From Neptunicella sp048268085 (lineage in GTDB: Bacteria > Pseudomonadota > Gammaproteobacteria > Enterobacterales > Alteromonadaceae), in the NCBI RefSeq assembly GCF_048268085.1, contig NZ_JBLWWF010000007.1, forward strand, positions 1 through 64,000: a stretch of DNA of 64,000 bases, read 5' to 3'. Position numbers and translations under genes: made by a program. The notes under the pieces are model-generated. The model did no database searches. It was given only the letters and a program-made list of their open reading frames with translations, and was not told where the DNA came from. Numbering within the stretch: the first letter of the stretch is position 1; the number at the start of each line of letters is the position of its first letter. Below, piece after piece: positions 8,915 through 18,694 of this stretch.

Positions 8915-10465
8915 TTATGATTCCTCAAAGGTCTTGGATAATGAGGCAAGTTTATCGACTTCTCCACTCAACTCCACTGCAATCACATCGACTTTTTCGG
9001 CACTTAAAAAAGTTTGCTCCGACACTTCAGTGATCCGTTCTATATTGCGACCAATTTCATCACAAACATTTTCCTGTTCTTCAGTAGCCGTCGCAATTTG
9101 TAACGTATTCTCGGTAACTTCATTCATTAAATTGAGAATATCATTAATGGCGACTGCAGATTCCTCAGCATTGACGACACAACTCTCCGCCTGTCCTTTA
9201 CTATCCTGCATCACATTGACCCACTCTTGAATGGTCTGATGCATGCCTGCGAGGTTCTTATGTATATTAGTCGTAGATTGCTGGGTACGCGAAGATAACG
9301 CTCTTACCTCATCTGCCACCACTGCAAACCCCCGCCCTTGTTCACCAGCACGTGCTGCTTCAATGGCAGCATTTAGCGCGAGCAAATTGGTCTGTTCGGC
9401 AATCGCTTCAATTTCACTCATAGTGGCACCGACTTTTTCCGCTTCGCTTACCAGTCTATTGGCCGAATCTGCCGCCTGTTGAACGGTATCAGCTAAGGCC
9501 TGAATTTTATTGGTGCTATTGGTAATTAATCCTTTAGTCTCGGCACATTTATCCCGCGTTTGATTAACGGTTTCAGAAGTATTCGCAGTATTTCTAGCAA
9601 TATCTTGTGAGGTGGTAATCATCTCATTAATTGCCGTCGTAATTTGCTGCACTTCAGAAGTTTGATGTTCGAGATTGAGCTTGGCTGAATTAGAGGACTC
9701 GCGCATTTCGGTCGCCAGTTTCTGTAATGTTTGCCCCTGCGAACCGGTCATTCCCAAAATAGTTTTAATCTTGGCTAACGCAATTTTAATCCCAAAATCA
9801 AAAATAGACACCGCCCCTTTACCCGAGTAAATATAACGACTGATGCTGTCATATTTGGACTGCAGTTTTTGAGTACTAGACGCCAGACTAAATAATTCAG
9901 TACTAAATACTCCAAACACAATTAAGCTAGTTAACAGAATAGGTATCAAGCTTAACCAACCGATCGTTAAGCCAGAAGCAACGGCGACAGTAACAACTAA
10001 TGCCAGCATAATTAGCCATTTTTGGCTTACCGTCATTTCATTTAACACACCGGTTTTATTGGCTAGTAACGCTTGATAAATTGGGATGGCACGCTGTCTT
10101 AACGCGGGGCTTAATTTACCTCTAACTGATTGATAACCAACAATCGACCCATTCCGATAAACAGGTGTAACAAAAGCGTCGACCCAATAATAACGTCCAT
10201 CTTTACACCGGTTTTTGACGACACCACGCCAAGGTTTTCCCTGTTTGAGGTTCGTCCACAGATCTTTATAGGCCAGTGCTGGCATATCCGGATGACGCAC
10301 AATGTTATGATTTTTATTAAGTAGTTCGTCCCGTGCAAACCCACTGACTTTAACGAAATTATCATTAACATACTGAATCACACCACGGGTGTCAGTAATG
10401 CTTATTAATTCTTCTTTTTCTGCGAACGTTACTTCTTGGTCTATCACCGTTGCATTTTTACGCAT
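8915..10465 (-). CDS. PAS-domain methyl-accepting chemotaxis protein, Aer-like (516 aa)
   Basis: Energy- or redox-taxis type receptor. A PAS domain (about residues 20-115, with NHNIVRHPDMP and KNRCKDGRYYWVDAF as in FAD-binding Aer) is followed by two adjacent membrane helices at about 150-190 and a cytoplasmic signalling domain. The conserved hairpin tip EQTNLLALNAAIEAARAGEQ and GRGFAVVADEVR contact CheA/CheW. There is no periplasmic sensor domain, so the signal is sensed inside the cell, probably through bound FAD; this is inferred from the family. The gene stands alone, 30 bases upstream of comEC on the same strand. A weak sigma-28-like promoter lies upstream. Confidence 0.93.
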   Translation of the reverse strand: MRKNATVIDQEVTFAEKEELISITDTRGVIQYVNDNFVKVSGFARDELLNKNHNIVRHPDMPALAYKDLWTNLKQGKPWRGVVKNRCKDGRYYWVDAFVTPVYRNGSIVGYQSVRGKLSPALRQRAIPIYQALLANKTGVLNEMTVSQKWLIMLALVVTVAVASGLTIGWLSLIPILLTSLIVFGVFSTELFSLASSTQKLQSKYDSISRYIYSGKGAVSIFDFGIKIALAKIKTILGMTGSQGQTLQKLATEMRESSNSAKLNLEHQTSEVQQITTAINEMITTSQDIARNTANTSETVNQTRDKCAETKGLITNSTNKIQALADTVQQAADSANRLVSEAEKVGATMSEIEAIAEQTNLLALNAAIEAARAGEQGRGFAVVADEVRALSSRTQQSTTNIHKNLAGMHQTIQEWVNVMQDSKGQAESCVVNAEESAVAINDILNLMNEVTENTLQIATATEEQENVCDEIGRNIERITEVSEQTFLSAEKVDVIAVELSGEVDKLASLSKTFEES

Positions 10466-10796
10466 TTATTATATTCCTCGTGACCTAGTCCGGTTAAAAT
10501 CCGATTTTGAGTCGATCTTAACTTATCTCGGCCTAACTTGTTTTAATTAAAATGATCAACTTCAGTACATGAACTACGGGAATTGGCAAGATTGCTTATT
10601 GCCAAGCAGAAGGTCAATGACCTAGAATTGCCTTTCTGTTCGAACCTTCAGCAAGGTTTACTTAACCGATATAGCGGCATATCAAACAGTTTGTTTAGTG
10701 GCGCAAGTGATCTCAAGGTCATAAATTTGCAAACCCGATGTTTCATGATGGACATATCCATAATAAGACTGACATACCATATTGATGTAGGAATAT
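10466..10796. other. Intergenic region between divergent genes
   Basis: 331 bases separate the leftward chemoreceptor from the rightward DUF2062 gene. Apart from the weak sigma-28-like site on the minus strand and TAGGA just before the DUF2062 ATG, I see no gene, repeat or terminator. An open frame at 10583-10804 with a TTG start lacks a ribosome binding site and protein-like composition and runs into the DUF2062 start, so I do not call it. Confidence 0.6.
10525..10550 (-). promoter_or_regulatory. Possible sigma-28 (flagellar) promoter for the Aer-like receptor
   Basis: On the minus strand TTAA (10547-10550) is separated by 14 bases from GCCGAGAT (10525-10532), which matches six of eight positions of the sigma-28 -10 consensus GCCGATAA. 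It lies 60-85 bases upstream of the receptor start, and chemoreceptors are commonly FliA-dependent. The -35 is imperfect, so this is a weak call. Confidence 0.3.
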
Positions 10797-11324
10797 ATGC
10801 CTAAAAAACTGATTAAACGTTTTATACCTGACCATCAGACGATAAAACAAAACAAGTTTATCGCGTTATTTGGCACCTTATTGCATGACGCAAATTTATG
10901 GCACCTTAATCGACGCTCAGCAGCAGGAGCGTTTGGTATCGGTGTTTTTTTCGCGTTCTGGCCCGTTCCGTTTCAAATGTGGTTATCTGCCGCAGTCGCC
11001 ATTCCATTGCGAGTGAACCTGCCTTTATCGGTTGCAACAGTCTGGATCACTAACCCATTTACCATGCCGCCGATATTTTACGGCGCGTATTTGGTCGGAG
11101 CCTGGATTTTAAATACCCCGGCGAATGAATTTCATTTTCAATTAAGTTGGCAATGGGTTGTGCAAAGCGTAGAAACCATCGGCCCTGCATTTTTGGTTGG
11201 TTGTGGTGTCTGTGCGGTATTTTTTGGCTTACTCGCCTATTTCGGCTTGCATTTGGTATGGCGCTGTTCGGTGTCAAGAGCCTGGCAGCAACGTAAATTA
11301 CAACGCCAACAGCCATCAGCCTAA
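10797..11324 (+). CDS. DUF2062 membrane protein (175 aa)
   Basis: Member of the DUF2062 family of small inner-membrane proteins: an N-terminal cytoplasmic stretch, the conserved LWHLNRRSAAGAFGIGVFFAFWPVP-type region at about residues 36-60, then three to four hydrophobic helices and a basic C-terminus (RAWQQRKLQRQQ) probably in the cytoplasm. No biochemical role is established. ATG at 10797 follows TAGGA. It ends one base before the lolE stop codon in a convergent arrangement with no clear terminator between them. Confidence 0.9.
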   Translation: MPKKLIKRFIPDHQTIKQNKFIALFGTLLHDANLWHLNRRSAAGAFGIGVFFAFWPVPFQMWLSAAVAIPLRVNLPLSVATVWITNPFTMPPIFYGAYLVGAWILNTPANEFHFQLSWQWVVQSVETIGPAFLVGCGVCAVFFGLLAYFGLHLVWRCSVSRAWQQRKLQRQQPSA

Positions 11325-11325
11325 A

Positions 11326-12564
11326 CTAATGGCCTAATACCTGAGCAGGTTGTATTTTAGCGGCTCTAAGCGCAGGCCATACGGTGGCAACTAAACTTAA
11401 GCTCAATGCAATAGCAATTGTGATCCATACATCTTGCCAATGTAATTCCGACGGTAAAAAATCAATAAAATAAATATCACCGGATAAAAAGCGTGTACCG
11501 GTTATACGCTCAATAAACAATGCGATGGCGCTCACATTAAGCGCGCAGAGTACGCCAAAAAAAGCTCCTGCCAATGTTCCCACCAAGCCATTCAAGCCGC
11601 CCTGCAATACGAAGGTGCGAATAATTAGACTATTCTCCGCTCCCATCGTTTTAAGCATGGCAATTTCCGCCTGCTTTTCTGCCACGGCCATCATTTGGGC
11701 TGAAACAATATTAAAACAGGCGACTCCGATCACGAGGGTCAAAACCACATAGACCACCCAGCGTACCAGGATAATATCCTGATAAAGGTGACCTTGGGTG
11801 CGGGTCCAATCAGAAATATACACATGCTGCGCAAGGCTATAACCTATGTCGCGTGTTTTTTGCGGTGCCGAGAATGGATCTCGGAAATAAAATTGTAAAC
11901 CTTGGGCACCAGTCGTCACGTTCACAATTCCTTGTGCATGAGTCAAATGCATTAAGGCAATATGCTTATCCAGTTCACCGCCTATCGAGAGCGCGCCAGC
12001 CACCTCAAGCCATTGACTTTTTGGCGCTTTAAGCTGATTTCCCTGACTAAATTGCGGTAATAAAAGTTGCACCTTATCCCCAATGCTCACTCCCAGTTCA
12101 CGCATAATACCAGCACCTAACATAATGCTATGCGGCTTGCTGGCAAATGCAGGCCAATCTGGCACATCTATCGCTTTAAAAATCGGGCTATCGGCATAGA
12201 TGCGCGGGTCCACTGCGGTGACTTCTACCGCCTTCATTTTCTTGCCTTGTTGCAACAAGCCGGTAATGTTAATCACCGGTTGTGAGAACACCAACTGGGG
12301 ATCATGACTGAGTTGCTGTTGAATAGCTTGCCAGTTTTCTAATCCCTGACTGGATGCGGCCGTAATCTCTCCATGGGGGATAACATTTAATAATTCATCT
12401 TCCAGTGCACGTTCAAAACCATTCATAACCGATAAGATCAAAATAAGGGTAAAACAGCCCATCGCGATACCTAAGGTGGATGACGCTGAAATAAACGAGA
12501 TAAAACCATTTTGATGTTTATCGCGGCGGAACCGCCAAGCCAACTGCCAACTAAGGTTAAACAT
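11326..12564 (-). CDS. lolE: Lipoprotein-releasing ABC transporter permease LolE
   Basis: One of two permeases of LolCDE, which extracts outer-membrane lipoproteins from the inner membrane and hands them to LolA. It has one N-terminal helix, a large periplasmic domain (about residues 45-265) and three C-terminal helices (FtsX-like). The LolE assignment rests on the ALEDELLNVIPHGEI region, the 412-residue length (414 in E. coli) and position third in the operon. Its ATG overlaps the lolD end by eight bases, indicating coupled translation. Confidence 0.93.
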   Translation of the reverse strand: MFNLSWQLAWRFRRDKHQNGFISFISASSTLGIAMGCFTLILILSVMNGFERALEDELLNVIPHGEITAASSQGLENWQAIQQQLSHDPQLVFSQPVINITGLLQQGKKMKAVEVTAVDPRIYADSPIFKAIDVPDWPAFASKPHSIMLGAGIMRELGVSIGDKVQLLLPQFSQGNQLKAPKSQWLEVAGALSIGGELDKHIALMHLTHAQGIVNVTTGAQGLQFYFRDPFSAPQKTRDIGYSLAQHVYISDWTRTQGHLYQDIILVRWVVYVVLTLVIGVACFNIVSAQMMAVAEKQAEIAMLKTMGAENSLIIRTFVLQGGLNGLVGTLAGAFFGVLCALNVSAIALFIERITGTRFLSGDIYFIDFLPSELHWQDVWITIAIALSLSLVATVWPALRAAKIQPAQVLGH

Positions 12565-13276
12565 TCGTTACAACTGCCGTCTCAGAGCGCGAACTAACTT
12601 GTTGTCGAAGCGTTCCACTGGTCAACTCCCATACAGTATCAAGCTTGGCCGCAAGTTGCCTATCGTGGGTCACCACCACAAAACTGGTATTAAAATCCTG
12701 ACGTAATTCGCCAATGAGCTGATAAATCGTTTCACCGGTTTTGTCATCCAGATTCCCCGTGGGTTCATCCGCTAATACAATCGCCGGATTGGTCACCAGC
12801 GCTCTGGCAAAAGCCACCCGTTGGCGCTCACCGCCAGATAGCTGCGACGGTTTATGGCTGAGTCGATGACTTAATCCGACTCTATCCAATATTTCAGTCG
12901 CACGGGTAGTGGCGGATTTTTTATCCAACTTACCAATTAATAAAGGCATCGCCACATTTTCCAGCGCAGAAAATTCAGGCAATAAATGATGTAGTTGATA
13001 GACAAAACCCAACTGGCGGTTGCGAAAAGCGGCCTGCTGTTTACGGTTAAACTTAAAAATATCTTCGCCCTTAAACAATACTTGTCCGCTAGTGGGATTA
13101 TCCAGCGCACCAAGAATATGCAACAAGGTACTTTTGCCCGATCCTGAATTACCTAAAATCGCCACTTGCTGACCGACCTGTAATTCAAAGTTAACCTGTT
13201 TGAGTACCTCAATTTGACTTTCGCCTTCTTGGTACTGTTTAGACAAATTAATACATTCTAATAAACTACTCATCAT
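12557..13276 (-). CDS. lolD: Lipoprotein-releasing ABC transporter ATPase LolD
   Basis: ATP-hydrolysing subunit of LolCDE at the cytoplasmic face. Walker A is ILGNSGSGKSTL (about residue 40), the signature is LSGGERQRVAFARAL and Walker B is IVLADEPTGNLD. There are two successive ATG codons at the start; the second may be the true one. It lies five bases after lolC and overlaps lolE, so lolC-lolD-lolE form one operon. Length 239 against 233 in E. coli. Confidence 0.96.
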   Translation of the reverse strand: MMSSLLECINLSKQYQEGESQIEVLKQVNFELQVGQQVAILGNSGSGKSTLLHILGALDNPTSGQVLFKGEDIFKFNRKQQAAFRNRQLGFVYQLHHLLPEFSALENVAMPLLIGKLDKKSATTRATEILDRVGLSHRLSHKPSQLSGGERQRVAFARALVTNPAIVLADEPTGNLDDKTGETIYQLIGELRQDFNTSFVVVTHDRQLAAKLDTVWELTSGTLRQQVSSRSETAVVTNV

Positions 13277-13281
13277 TGCTA

Positions 13282-14490
13282 CTACTCGTATCTTAAGGCA
13301 GAGGCTGGCGCGACATTCGCTGCGCGGTAAGCCGGATATAAGGTGGCGACAAAGGTCAGGATCAATGAAAAAATCACAATACCGATGATCTGCTGCGGAT
13401 CAATAACAACAGGCAAGCCGGTTGCACCAGGAATAGGAACCAGTCCGATTAAACCGGTGATGTTATTTAATTGATTGGCAATGACTAATCCTCCCAGCAA
13501 ACCTAATAGCGTTCCTTTTAAGCCGTTATACAATCCATTCGTCAAGAATATGCGTAATATATCGCCCGCAGTCATACCTTGAGTGCGCAAAATGGCGATA
13601 TCACCGCGTTTCTCGGTCACCACCATCACTAGCGCCGACACAATATTAAAAGCCGCCACGGCAATAATTAACAAAAGCATCAACCCCATCATGTTTTTTT
13701 CCATTTTAACCGCATCAAATAACGCACCTTCCCTTTCCCGCCAACTGCGCACTGGCACATCAACGAGGTGTTTAATCTGCTCAACCACGCTTAAATAATT
13801 AAACGCGTCGTCGAGGAATAAACGGGTCTGGGCAATACTATCGGTATGCTGGCGTAATAACCTCGCGCTATCATCGATATTGAGCAACACCACTTTGTCA
13901 TCCAGTTCTGAACTTAAGTCAAATAACCCGCTGACCACAAATTTACGTTGACTAGGAATGGGACCGATAGGACTATAAACCGTCGCACCAGCAACAATAA
14001 TACGCACCTCATCACCGGTCTGTACGCCTAGCTCCCTGGCCAACGATGCGCCCATCACCACCCGATAGGTTTTGTCTTGCAAATCCTTCAAGCTGCCAAT
14101 CAGCATTTTGCTGGCAATGGCTGAATATTTATCCATTGTGTCTGGCGTGATCCCTTGCAACACAACGCCCTGCAATCCACGTTGACCTTGAATTAACCCT
14201 TCGGCTTCAATTTGCAAGCCCGCCCCTTGTACATGGGGGATAGATAACAGCTGTGAGGTAAAATCATTCGGTTGACCGGCACTTTGCACCAGAAGATGGG
14301 GCACTATGCCTAAAATCCGTTGTTTGAGTTGACTTTCAAAACCATTCATTACCGATGAAACCACAATTAAAGCCGTCATGCCCAAAGCAATGCCCATCAC
14401 GGAAAAGAAATTAATAAACGCAATAAAATGCGAAGTTTTACTGGCACGAGCATAGCGCAGGCCGATAAATGCAAAGGTAGGTTGAAACAT
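13282..14490 (-). CDS. lolC: Lipoprotein-releasing ABC transporter permease LolC
   Basis: First gene of the lol operon and partner permease of LolE; LolC carries the hook that docks LolA in the periplasm. The N-terminus (GLRYARASKTSHFIAFINFF) and the SVMNGFESQLKQRILGIVPH segment are typical LolC features. There is one N-terminal membrane helix, a periplasmic domain to about residue 260, and three C-terminal helices. The promoter should lie in the 127-base divergent gap shared with the rightward pilZ gene. Confidence 0.95.
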   Translation of the reverse strand: MFQPTFAFIGLRYARASKTSHFIAFINFFSVMGIALGMTALIVVSSVMNGFESQLKQRILGIVPHLLVQSAGQPNDFTSQLLSIPHVQGAGLQIEAEGLIQGQRGLQGVVLQGITPDTMDKYSAIASKMLIGSLKDLQDKTYRVVMGASLARELGVQTGDEVRIIVAGATVYSPIGPIPSQRKFVVSGLFDLSSELDDKVVLLNIDDSARLLRQHTDSIAQTRLFLDDAFNYLSVVEQIKHLVDVPVRSWREREGALFDAVKMEKNMMGLMLLLIIAVAAFNIVSALVMVVTEKRGDIAILRTQGMTAGDILRIFLTNGLYNGLKGTLLGLLGGLVIANQLNNITGLIGLVPIPGATGLPVVIDPQQIIGIVIFSLILTFVATLYPAYRAANVAPASALRYE

Positions 14491-14617
14491 ATCGGGTTAT
14501 TTGAGGTCAGTTAGGTTCAGGAAAGTCACCAGCTGCTTGCCAGTTAACCGCCCTTATGGTTTCCTTAATGGATCAAGATGATACGTGTAAGCCCACGGTC
14601 ACACAAGCGGAGTAATA

Positions 14618-15202
14618 ATGGACAATTTAAGTCTGCAACAAAAACAACAACAATTTCATGAGTTTTTCACCATAAAACATGCCATTAAGGTGAATATGCT
14701 TCCTTTGCCAGACTCATTTGTATTGCCCAGCCAGGCTGAGTTAAGTGAACATATGCCCTATGAATTTCGCGTCGCCTGTGAAGTGTCCGGCATTGAGGCT
14801 AACGCGCTGCGCCCCTTACGTAACTTGGGTGAACAAGCCGTAGAGCTGGTTAATTATTTAAAAATGCAGTCGCGCAAAATTGATCTGATCATGTCAATAG
14901 TGCTGCAACATCAGGATGTTGCAGAAAACCGCTATACCAGTCTCGAATTTGGCGGTGGCGGCGTGACTTTAGTTAGTGATACCCCTGTTGACGTGGAATC
15001 AAAAGCCGAACTTAAACTATTTTTAACCGAAGAAGCAGCAGCTGTTTTTTGTTATGCCGAAGTTATTGCTTGCCAAGCGGTTGATGAGCAGTACCATATC
15101 TCGCTTATTTTTAACCGGATCAGAGAAGAAGATCAGGAGTTGCTGGTTAGAGCCAGCTTGCATTTACAAACACAACAACTTAAAAAGCGTCGAAATACAT
15201 AA
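14618..15202 (+). CDS. PilZ-domain protein (194 aa)
   Basis: Cytoplasmic protein with a C-terminal PilZ-type beta-barrel (about residues 98-190). A recognisable RYTSLEFGGGGVTLVSDTP motif resembles the [D/N]xSxxG part of the c-di-GMP site but departs from it (EFGGGG), and a clear RxxxR motif is not obvious, so nucleotide binding is uncertain. GGAG precedes ATG 14618. It ends three bases before mfd and begins the pilZ-mfd-csiV-pduO row, which is probably co-transcribed. Confidence 0.8.
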   Translation: MDNLSLQQKQQQFHEFFTIKHAIKVNMLPLPDSFVLPSQAELSEHMPYEFRVACEVSGIEANALRPLRNLGEQAVELVNYLKMQSRKIDLIMSIVLQHQDVAENRYTSLEFGGGGVTLVSDTPVDVESKAELKLFLTEEAAAVFCYAEVIACQAVDEQYHISLIFNRIREEDQELLVRASLHLQTQQLKKRRNT

Positions 15203-15205
15203 CAC

Positions 15206-18200
15206 ATGACACAAAATATTTATGCTCCCACCCTGCCCAAAGGCAAGGGTGATCACCTCTATTGGGGAAATTTACAGGGCAGTAGTATGGCGTTGGCCAT
15301 CGCCAATGCTGTAAAAAGTCGTTCCAGTTCAGTACTCATTGTGACCGCAGACACGCCTTCTGCTGTCAAGTTACAACAAGAGTTAGACTATTTCCTTAAT
15401 CCTTCGACGTTGCCGGTCAAGGTTTTTCCCGATTGGGAAACCCTGCCCTATGATACATTTTCACCACACCAAGATATTATTTCGCAACGACTGGAAACCT
15501 TATATCGCCTAACCCAGCCAAAGCCTGGTGTATTTATAGTACCGGTTAATACCTTGTTGCTGCGCCTGGCACCAGTGGACTATTTGGCTCAATATCTCCT
15601 GCTACTCAATCAGGGCGATATGCTAAATATCGACGATTTCCGCAGCAATATGCAGCGCGCCGGTTACTATTCCGTTTCGCAGGTAATGAGCCATGGGGAA
15701 TACTCCATCCGTGGCAGTATTGTTGATTTATTTCCCATGGGCTCCCGTCATCCTTATCGGATTGATTTATTTGATAACGAAGTAGACAGTATTCGTTTGT
15801 TCGATCCTGAAACTCAACGCGGTGGTGATAAAGTCAGTAAAATTAGACTGTTACCTGCCCATGAATTTCCCACTGATGATAAGGCGATTGATTTATTTCG
15901 TCAGCAGTTTGTCGATAAATTTGATGCCAGCAACGCTAAAGAATCACTATTTTATCAGGTTAGCAAGGGCATGATGCCCGCCGGTATCGAATATTATTTA
16001 CCGCTGTTTTTTAAGCAAACCGCCACATTGTTCGACTATTTGCATCAAGACACCTTAATTATCAATTTGGGTGATCTTAAACCTTCAATTGAATTTTATT
16101 GGCGTGATCTCAGCGAACGCTACGAACAGCATCGTTATAATCCGTTACGCCCGTTAATGGCGCCTGCTGATTTATTTTTGCGGCAGGAAGAATTGTTTGC
16201 TCAATACAAACAATGGCCCCGCATCAGTTTATCGGTACAGCCAATTGAAGAAAAAGCCGGTAGGAGTAACTTTGCTACTGCCGTTATCGGTGATATAGCG
16301 ATAAAACCCAATCTAAAAGTCCCTAATGCCTCAATACAACAGGCCATAAAAGACTGGCAAGCGGAAGGTCGCTTGGTCATGTTCAGTGCCGAATCCCAAG
16401 GACGACGGGAAAGTTTGTTAGAGCTACTGGCAAAAATGGGTCATAAACCCCACGAATTTGAACACTTGCAGGCTTTCTTTGACAGCGGTGAAGCGATTGG
16501 TATCAGCATCGGCTGGGCCGAACATAGTTTTTTACTCGAACAGCAAGGCAAAAAGTTAGCCTTTATCACCGAAACAGAATTACTCGGACATCGAATTAGT
16601 CAACGACGTTTGCGAGATAAACGTCAAGCAACCGATGAAAATGCGGTTATTCGCAATCTGGCCGAATTATCCATTGGCCAGCCTGTGGTGCATCTTGATC
16701 ACGGTGTAGGCCGTTATCTTGGCTTGCAAACTCTGGATGCAGGGGGTATCAACACCGAGTATTTATGTATCGAGTACGCCAAGCAATCCAAGCTTTACGT
16801 TCCCGTCGCTTCATTACATTTAATCAGCCGTTATAGTGGTGGCGATAATGAGCATGCACCTTTACACCAATTAGGATCAGACACCTGGAGTAAAGCAAAA
16901 AGCAAAGCTGCTGAAAGAGTACGTGATGTGGCAGCACAATTATTGGATGTTTATGCCCAACGAGCCGCCAAACCTGGTTACGCGTACCCAATAAACTGGG
17001 ATGAATACCGGGCTTTTGCCGACAGTTTTGCGTTTGAAGAAACCCCCGATCAACAGCAAGCTATCAGTGCTGTGATCAACGATATGGGCCGCGATAGTGC
17101 CATGGATAGATTAGTCTGTGGGGATGTTGGATTCGGCAAAACCGAAGTAGCAATGCGCGCCGCCTTTTTAGCTGCCAACGATGGCAAACAAGTGGCGATT
17201 TTGGTGCCTACTACCTTATTAGCCCAACAACATTACGATAACTTTAAAGATCGTTTTGCCAACTGGCCATTCCGCATCGAGGTCATGTCCCGTTTTCGTT
17301 CTGGCAAAGAACAAAAAGGCACAATATCGGGGTTAGATGAAGGTAAAGTGGACATTGTTATCGGTACCCATAAATTGTTACAGGATGACGTTAAATTCGA
17401 TAATCTGGGGCTGGTCATTATTGATGAGGAACACCGTTTTGGTGTACGCCAAAAAGATAAATTTAAGGCCTTGCGCGCCGAGGTAGATATTTTAACCTTA
17501 ACGGCCACTCCCATCCCCCGTACTCTTAATATGGCTTTTAGCGGCATGCGCGATTTATCCATTATCGCCACTCCACCAGCTAAACGTTTAGCAATCAAAA
17601 CCTTTGTCCATCAGCGGGATAAGAATATTATTCGCGAAGCCATCATGCGAGAAATATTACGTGGTGGGCAAGTGTATTTCCTGCATAACGAAGTAGACAG
17701 TATCGAAAAAACCGCTCAGGAACTGGCTGAAATTGTTCCTGAAGCAAGAATTGCTATCGGTCACGGGCAAATGCGTGAGAAAGAACTAGAACGGGTTATG
17801 ACGGACTTTTATCATCAGCGTTTTAATTTGTTGCTCTGTACCACCATTATCGAAACCGGTATTGATGTGCCCTCGGCCAATACCATTATTATGGATAGAG
17901 CAGATCATCTCGGTTTAGCCCAAATGCACCAACTGCGTGGCCGGGTGGGACGTTCCCATCATCAGGCTTATGCCTATTTACTCACGCCCCATCCTAAACG
18001 TATTACCAAAGACGCCAAAAAACGTCTTGACGCCATTGCCAGCGCTGAGGATTTAGGTAGCGGATTCACCTTGGCGACCCATGATTTAGAGATCCGTGGA
18101 GCCGGCGAATTACTCGGTGACGATCAGTCAGGCCAAATTGCCTCCGTAGGGTTCTCACTGTATATGGAAATGTTGGAACAAGCGGTAAAAGCCCTGAAAG

Positions 18201-18694
18201 AAGGCAAAGAACCCTCTCTAGAAGCGGTGATGGCGACTCAAACTGAAATTGATTTACGTCTGCCAACGCTATTACCGGAAGATTATATCGGGGACGTAAA
18301 TACGCGCTTGTCCCTATACAAAAAAATTGCCAGCGGCAAAAATAAAAATGATTTAGATGAAATCCAGATTGAATTGATTGATCGCTTTGGTTTACTTCCA
18401 CCAGCGGCTAAAAATTTGTTTAAAGTCAGTGAATTAAAACTACTTTCACAGCAAATTGGGATTAAAAAAGTTGAAGCTCATGCTCGCGGTGGCATAATTG
18501 AATTCAGCGAACACACTCGAATTGATCCCGGTTATATTATTAAGCTAATTCAAACCCGTTCAGATAGGTTTAAACTGGATGGTCCACAAAAACTGAAGTT
18601 AAGCTTAAATGCCGACGATAATCAGCAGAGAATTGAACTGATCAGCGATATGCTGAACGAATTCTCACAACACATGCAGGCGACAGCATCTTGA
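15206..18694 (+). CDS. mfd: Transcription-repair coupling factor Mfd
   Basis: Displaces stalled RNA polymerase at DNA lesions and recruits UvrA. Domains in order: an N-terminal UvrB-like region; the RNA-polymerase-interacting CarD-like domain around residues 485-550 (QPVVHLDHGVGRYLG); an SF2 translocase with Walker A GDVGFGKTE, DEEH box and motif VI QLRGRVGRS; and the C-terminal TRCF domain. At 1162 residues it is full length (1148 in E. coli). Its stop codon overlaps the TTG start of csiV (TTGA), implying translational coupling. Confidence 0.98.
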   Translation: MTQNIYAPTLPKGKGDHLYWGNLQGSSMALAIANAVKSRSSSVLIVTADTPSAVKLQQELDYFLNPSTLPVKVFPDWETLPYDTFSPHQDIISQRLETLYRLTQPKPGVFIVPVNTLLLRLAPVDYLAQYLLLLNQGDMLNIDDFRSNMQRAGYYSVSQVMSHGEYSIRGSIVDLFPMGSRHPYRIDLFDNEVDSIRLFDPETQRGGDKVSKIRLLPAHEFPTDDKAIDLFRQQFVDKFDASNAKESLFYQVSKGMMPAGIEYYLPLFFKQTATLFDYLHQDTLIINLGDLKPSIEFYWRDLSERYEQHRYNPLRPLMAPADLFLRQEELFAQYKQWPRISLSVQPIEEKAGRSNFATAVIGDIAIKPNLKVPNASIQQAIKDWQAEGRLVMFSAESQGRRESLLELLAKMGHKPHEFEHLQAFFDSGEAIGISIGWAEHSFLLEQQGKKLAFITETELLGHRISQRRLRDKRQATDENAVIRNLAELSIGQPVVHLDHGVGRYLGLQTLDAGGINTEYLCIEYAKQSKLYVPVASLHLISRYSGGDNEHAPLHQLGSDTWSKAKSKAAERVRDVAAQLLDVYAQRAAKPGYAYPINWDEYRAFADSFAFEETPDQQQAISAVINDMGRDSAMDRLVCGDVGFGKTEVAMRAAFLAANDGKQVAILVPTTLLAQQHYDNFKDRFANWPFRIEVMSRFRSGKEQKGTISGLDEGKVDIVIGTHKLLQDDVKFDNLGLVIIDEEHRFGVRQKDKFKALRAEVDILTLTATPIPRTLNMAFSGMRDLSIIATPPAKRLAIKTFVHQRDKNIIREAIMREILRGGQVYFLHNEVDSIEKTAQELAEIVPEARIAIGHGQMREKELERVMTDFYHQRFNLLLCTTIIETGIDVPSANTIIMDRADHLGLAQMHQLRGRVGRSHHQAYAYLLTPHPKRITKDAKKRLDAIASAEDLGSGFTLATHDLEIRGAGELLGDDQSGQIASVGFSLYMEMLEQAVKALKEGKEPSLEAVMATQTEIDLRLPTLLPEDYIGDVNTRLSLYKKIASGKNKNDLDEIQIELIDRFGLLPPAAKNLFKVSELKLLSQQIGIKKVEAHARGGIIEFSEHTRIDPGYIIKLIQTRSDRFKLDGPQKLKLSLNADDNQQRIELISDMLNEFSQHMQATAS

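Noticed and set aside
10583..10804. 73-codon open frame on the plus strand before the DUF2062 gene
   Set aside because: TTG start without a ribosome binding site, no family resemblance, and it overlaps the DUF2062 start; likely chance.
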